A stretch of 7,699 bases of DNA. Origin: Bacteroidales bacterium. Lineage in GTDB: Bacteria > Bacteroidota > Bacteroidia > Bacteroidales > UBA4181. Each line of letters starts with the position of its first letter. Position 1 is the first letter of the stretch. The stretch lies in contig JAISDP010000054.1 in the NCBI GenBank assembly GCA_031264715.1, positions 1 to 7,699 on the forward strand, written 5' to 3'. This document shows, piece by piece, positions 5,344 through 7,699 of this stretch. A model generated the notes under the pieces. The model saw only the letters and a program-made list of their open reading frames with translations, had not been told where the DNA came from and did not search any database. The position numbers were made by a program, and so were the translations under genes.

Positions 5344-6287
5344 GATGATTCTTTCATTAAAGTTCGTAATGTTTCTACTTCCTTGCGGACGACCGGCATG
5401 ATCCGCTTCATCCGTTCCTTTGCGGGAAGCGATTCGTCGTCGCCGAGGTCAAATTCGTAGTGGATGGACAGCGGCCCGTTGATCCCGTATTTCTTCCGCA
5501 TGGTGAAGTATTTCTTGAAATCGACTGCACCGGTCCCAAGCGGAACGGATTTTACAGTCCATTTTCCCTTATGGTCTTGCGTATAAACATAATCCTTGAT
5601 ACATTCATGCTTCACGTGCGAGGCTATGGCGTCGAAACCCAGCGGCCACGAGTTGATGCCTTCTGCGGCGGCATGACGGACATCGTACTGGCAACCGATA
5701 TAACGCGGGTCGAGGTCTTTGATCAGGTACCACAAGTCCCAAACCGGACTTCCCACGTTGGCGCCCACATGATTCTGGTATCCGCCCTGCAGACCGTATT
5801 TGGCATTTAGCTTGCACAACGCCTCCAGTTGGCTTCGGACTTTGTCCAAATTTTGCTGGGTGGTCAATTTGCTGTCGTACCTGTAATATCCCAGGCGATA
5901 GTATTTTACGCCTTGATCCGCCGCCGTTTTCAGGATACGCTCTGTAAATGGCTCTGTAACATCGGTGATGGCTGTTACGATCATCGGGATGGACAAGCCA
6001 TGTTTTCGCGCAGCTTTGACGGCAGCCGGAAAGTCGTGGTCAACGTTATCGGGCAGTACGTGGCCGCCCGGACGAATCGGCAGGTCTATTCCTTCATAAC
6101 CGGCATCGGCAAGAAATCCGGCAAGGTCGTCGTATCCCAGCCATTGAAAGGTCTTTGAGAAGGTACAGATTATGTTTTCCGTCTGTGGAACAAACACGGC
6201 AGGTGATCCAAAAACTTTTACCTGCGCGGCAAAGGGCGCCATCATTCCCATGGCGGCGCTCTTGATAACAAACTCGCGGCGTTTCAT
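5340..6287 (-). CDS. Tat-exported xylose-isomerase-like TIM-barrel sugar isomerase/epimerase
   Basis: I start this gene at the ATG at 6287 (315 residues) because it overlaps the upstream stop as ATGA and puts the twin-arginine motif KRREF at residues 2-6. An ATG at 6305 would add only MENVRV, inside the preceding gene. After the signal, repeating beta/alpha elements of the AP-endonuclease-2/xylose-isomerase-like fold can be followed: TFSKTFQWLG (42-51), GYEGIDLP (63-70), YYRLGYY (129-135) and GGYQNH (168-173). Likely metal or catalytic residues are Asp202 (QYDVRH), His227 (HECIKD) and Glu278 (HYEFD). Members of this family are divalent-metal-dependent enzymes that isomerise or epimerise sugars and keto-sugars, and some act as dehydratases. 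Such proteins are often paired with Gfo/Idh dehydrogenases, as here, where it probably works on the oxidised product. The substrate is unknown. A glutamine occurs near where related epimerases often carry the first metal-binding Glu; I could not align this precisely. Confidence 0.88.
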   Translation of the reverse strand: MKRREFVIKSAAMGMMAPFAAQVKVFGSPAVFVPQTENIICTFSKTFQWLGYDDLAGFLADAGYEGIDLPIRPGGHVLPDNVDHDFPAAVKAARKHGLSIPMIVTAITDVTEPFTERILKTAADQGVKYYRLGYYRYDSKLTTQQNLDKVRSQLEALCKLNAKYGLQGGYQNHVGANVGSPVWDLWYLIKDLDPRYIGCQYDVRHAAAEGINSWPLGFDAIASHVKHECIKDYVYTQDHKGKWTVKSVPLGTGAVDFKKYFTMRKKYGINGPLSIHYEFDLGDDESLPAKERMKRIMPVVRKEVETLRTLMKESS

Positions 6288-7684
6288 AACCCGTACATTT
6301 TCCATTGATTACGGTAACCGTAATGCAACAGTTCGTTGGCTTTTGCGCTGTTGGTGAACTGTTCCTTTTCCGGATCCCACTGCAGGCGCTCTTTGGTGGC
6401 CAACGCGATATTACCCAGGTGTGCAAAACAAGTGGAGCGATGTCCTTCTTCGAGTGTACATAATGGCGTTTGGCGCGATTTCACGCAATCCAAAAAGTTC
6501 CGTACCAGGTTTCCGGTGCTGTCGCCGCTCGAACCGTCGCTAAGCATCTTGTCGGCCTGGGTAAATTCTTCGGGTGGTACCGGGTCTTTCCATGTCTGGA
6601 ACTGTCCGGAACGGTTGGGAATGATCTGGTAACCGCCTTCGCTTGCGTATAAGGCGCCTTTGGTACCGCGCAATTCCACCTCGCCTTTGGGGAAAAGTCC
6701 GCCGCTGCTTGCTTCGTATATTGAGAAAGTGGCGATTGATCCCGAAGCGAATTCGTAAATTACCTCCATGGTGTCGGGAATGTCGCCGTCGTGCATTACA
6801 GCATATTTGCCGCCATGAGCGCTGATGGCAACCGGGGCTTTTTCGCCCATCATCCAGCGGATCACATCCATGAAATGTACGCCCCAGTTACCCATCTGCG
6901 ACGAATAGTCGCTCCACCAGCGGAATTTGTAAGGTGCGATGTTGTATTGATAAGGGCGACTGGCCCGTGGACCCAGCCATGCATCCCAATCGAAGTTTGC
7001 CGGCGGATTCTCGGGTTTCATGCTCCCGATGCCGTCGGGATACATGTCGTTGACACGGAAGGCGCGTGCAACGGTTATCTTACCGAGCTTTCCCGTTGGG
7101 ATTTCCTTGGCCAGCTTTTGGTAAACCGCATTTCCACGCCGGTTGAGCCCGACAGCTACTACCTGCTTACTTCCGGCTTGTGCTTCTACCATCTTGCGCC
7201 CTTCGAGGATGGTGATGGTGAGGGGTTTTTCCACATAGACATCCTTGCCGGCCTGTATAGCGCCAATAGTCTGCAAGGCATGCCAATGGTCGGGCGTGGC
7301 GATACACACGGCATCGATAGTTTTATCCTCGAGTAACTTCCGCCAGTCTTTGTACAATTTTGGTTTTTTGGGAAATTGTTCACCCATCCGGGGCACTTGT
7401 CCGCCCATGTCCTTCAGGTAACGCGGATCGACTTCGTTGCGGCTGCGCGACATGTACGGCTCGTAGACGTCGCACAGCGCGGCCACTTCGCAATCGGCAT
7501 TGTTCATGAACAGCCCCATGAGTTGCGAACCCCGGTTACCGATGCCAATAAATCCCACACGGATTTTATCATTGGCACCCAATATATTGCCCGATGCCGG
7601 AAATATGCCGGCGCCAAGGCTAACCCCTGCCGCTGCCAGGGTCGACTTTGCAATAAAGTCGCGTCGTGATGTTTTATTACTCAT
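6284..7684 (-). CDS. Tat-exported Gfo/Idh/MocA-family NAD(P)-dependent oxidoreductase
   Basis: A complete 466-residue protein and the first gene of this operon inside the window. The twin-arginine signal SRRDFI (6-11) precedes a hydrophobic Ala/Gly-rich stretch, so the enzyme should be exported folded with its cofactor. The Rossmann domain follows: the dinucleotide-binding GIGNRG (47-52), ALCDV (69-73), the ATPDHWH block (129-135) and the family hallmark EKPL (152-155). The C-terminal substrate domain contains FRWWSDYSSQMGNWGVHFMD (254-273), where Asp259 and His270 sit in the region of the catalytic residues of the family. Members oxidise or reduce sugars, cyclitols and glycosides, often at a single hydroxyl, using tightly bound or exchangeable NAD(P). 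It probably supplies a keto-sugar to the TIM-barrel enzyme encoded next, with which it overlaps by four bases. The start is preceded by an A-rich stretch with no Shine-Dalgarno motif. Only 15 bases lie upstream, so any promoter or earlier gene is out of view. Confidence 0.92.
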   Translation of the reverse strand: MSNKTSRRDFIAKSTLAAAGVSLGAGIFPASGNILGANDKIRVGFIGIGNRGSQLMGLFMNNADCEVAALCDVYEPYMSRSRNEVDPRYLKDMGGQVPRMGEQFPKKPKLYKDWRKLLEDKTIDAVCIATPDHWHALQTIGAIQAGKDVYVEKPLTITILEGRKMVEAQAGSKQVVAVGLNRRGNAVYQKLAKEIPTGKLGKITVARAFRVNDMYPDGIGSMKPENPPANFDWDAWLGPRASRPYQYNIAPYKFRWWSDYSSQMGNWGVHFMDVIRWMMGEKAPVAISAHGGKYAVMHDGDIPDTMEVIYEFASGSIATFSIYEASSGGLFPKGEVELRGTKGALYASEGGYQIIPNRSGQFQTWKDPVPPEEFTQADKMLSDGSSGDSTGNLVRNFLDCVKSRQTPLCTLEEGHRSTCFAHLGNIALATKERLQWDPEKEQFTNSAKANELLHYGYRNQWKMYGL

Positions 7685-7699
7685 TGTATTATTGTTTTT

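Overview
The window looks like chromosomal DNA of a member of Bacteroidota, most likely order Bacteroidales. The evidence is a tandem set of fimbrillin-like lipoproteins with very short signal peptides, A-rich translation starts without Shine-Dalgarno motifs, a Bacteroides-type -7 promoter box (TAnnTTTG), and twin-arginine-exported carbohydrate enzymes typical of that phylum. All supported genes are on the minus strand, so transcription runs from the right edge towards the left. No gene on the plus strand is credible; long open frames there are antisense shadows.

Right half (7684 down to 3949): a tight three-gene operon, in transcription order a Gfo/Idh/MocA NAD(P)-dependent oxidoreductase, a xylose-isomerase-like TIM-barrel sugar isomerase/epimerase, and an enolase-superfamily enzyme with muconate-lactonizing-type active-site residues. 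Both junctions are 4-base ATGA stop/start overlaps, so the genes are probably translationally coupled. Each protein begins with a twin-arginine signal (SRRDFI, KRREFV, NRRNFI), which suggests a complete small pathway exported folded to the periplasm. A plausible sequence is oxidation of a sugar or cyclitol, isomerisation or epimerisation, then proton abstraction at a carbon next to a carboxylate. The substrate cannot be read from the sequence.

Middle (3948 to 3699): an intergenic region of 250 bases. It contains three short hairpins in a row, then two 14-base direct repeats spaced exactly 21 bases, then a promoter with a perfect TAnnTTTG box placed to drive the next gene.

Left half (3698 down to 1): four consecutive paralogous fimbrillin-like lipoproteins of about 295 residues (called D, C, B, A here in transcription order). 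The last one runs off the left edge. They share a lipobox, an SLLK motif, LYA(I/V)AN, F/LLM(G/S)G, YVAEN, an RN.xY strand and, in D, C and B, a C-terminal P-D/E-W-D/N-D. They probably form pilus-like surface fibres or a related surface structure. The D-C and C-B junctions share an almost identical leader with AATTATG heptamer repeats. The longer B-A junction instead holds a compact inverted-repeat structure that can be drawn as a pseudoknot.
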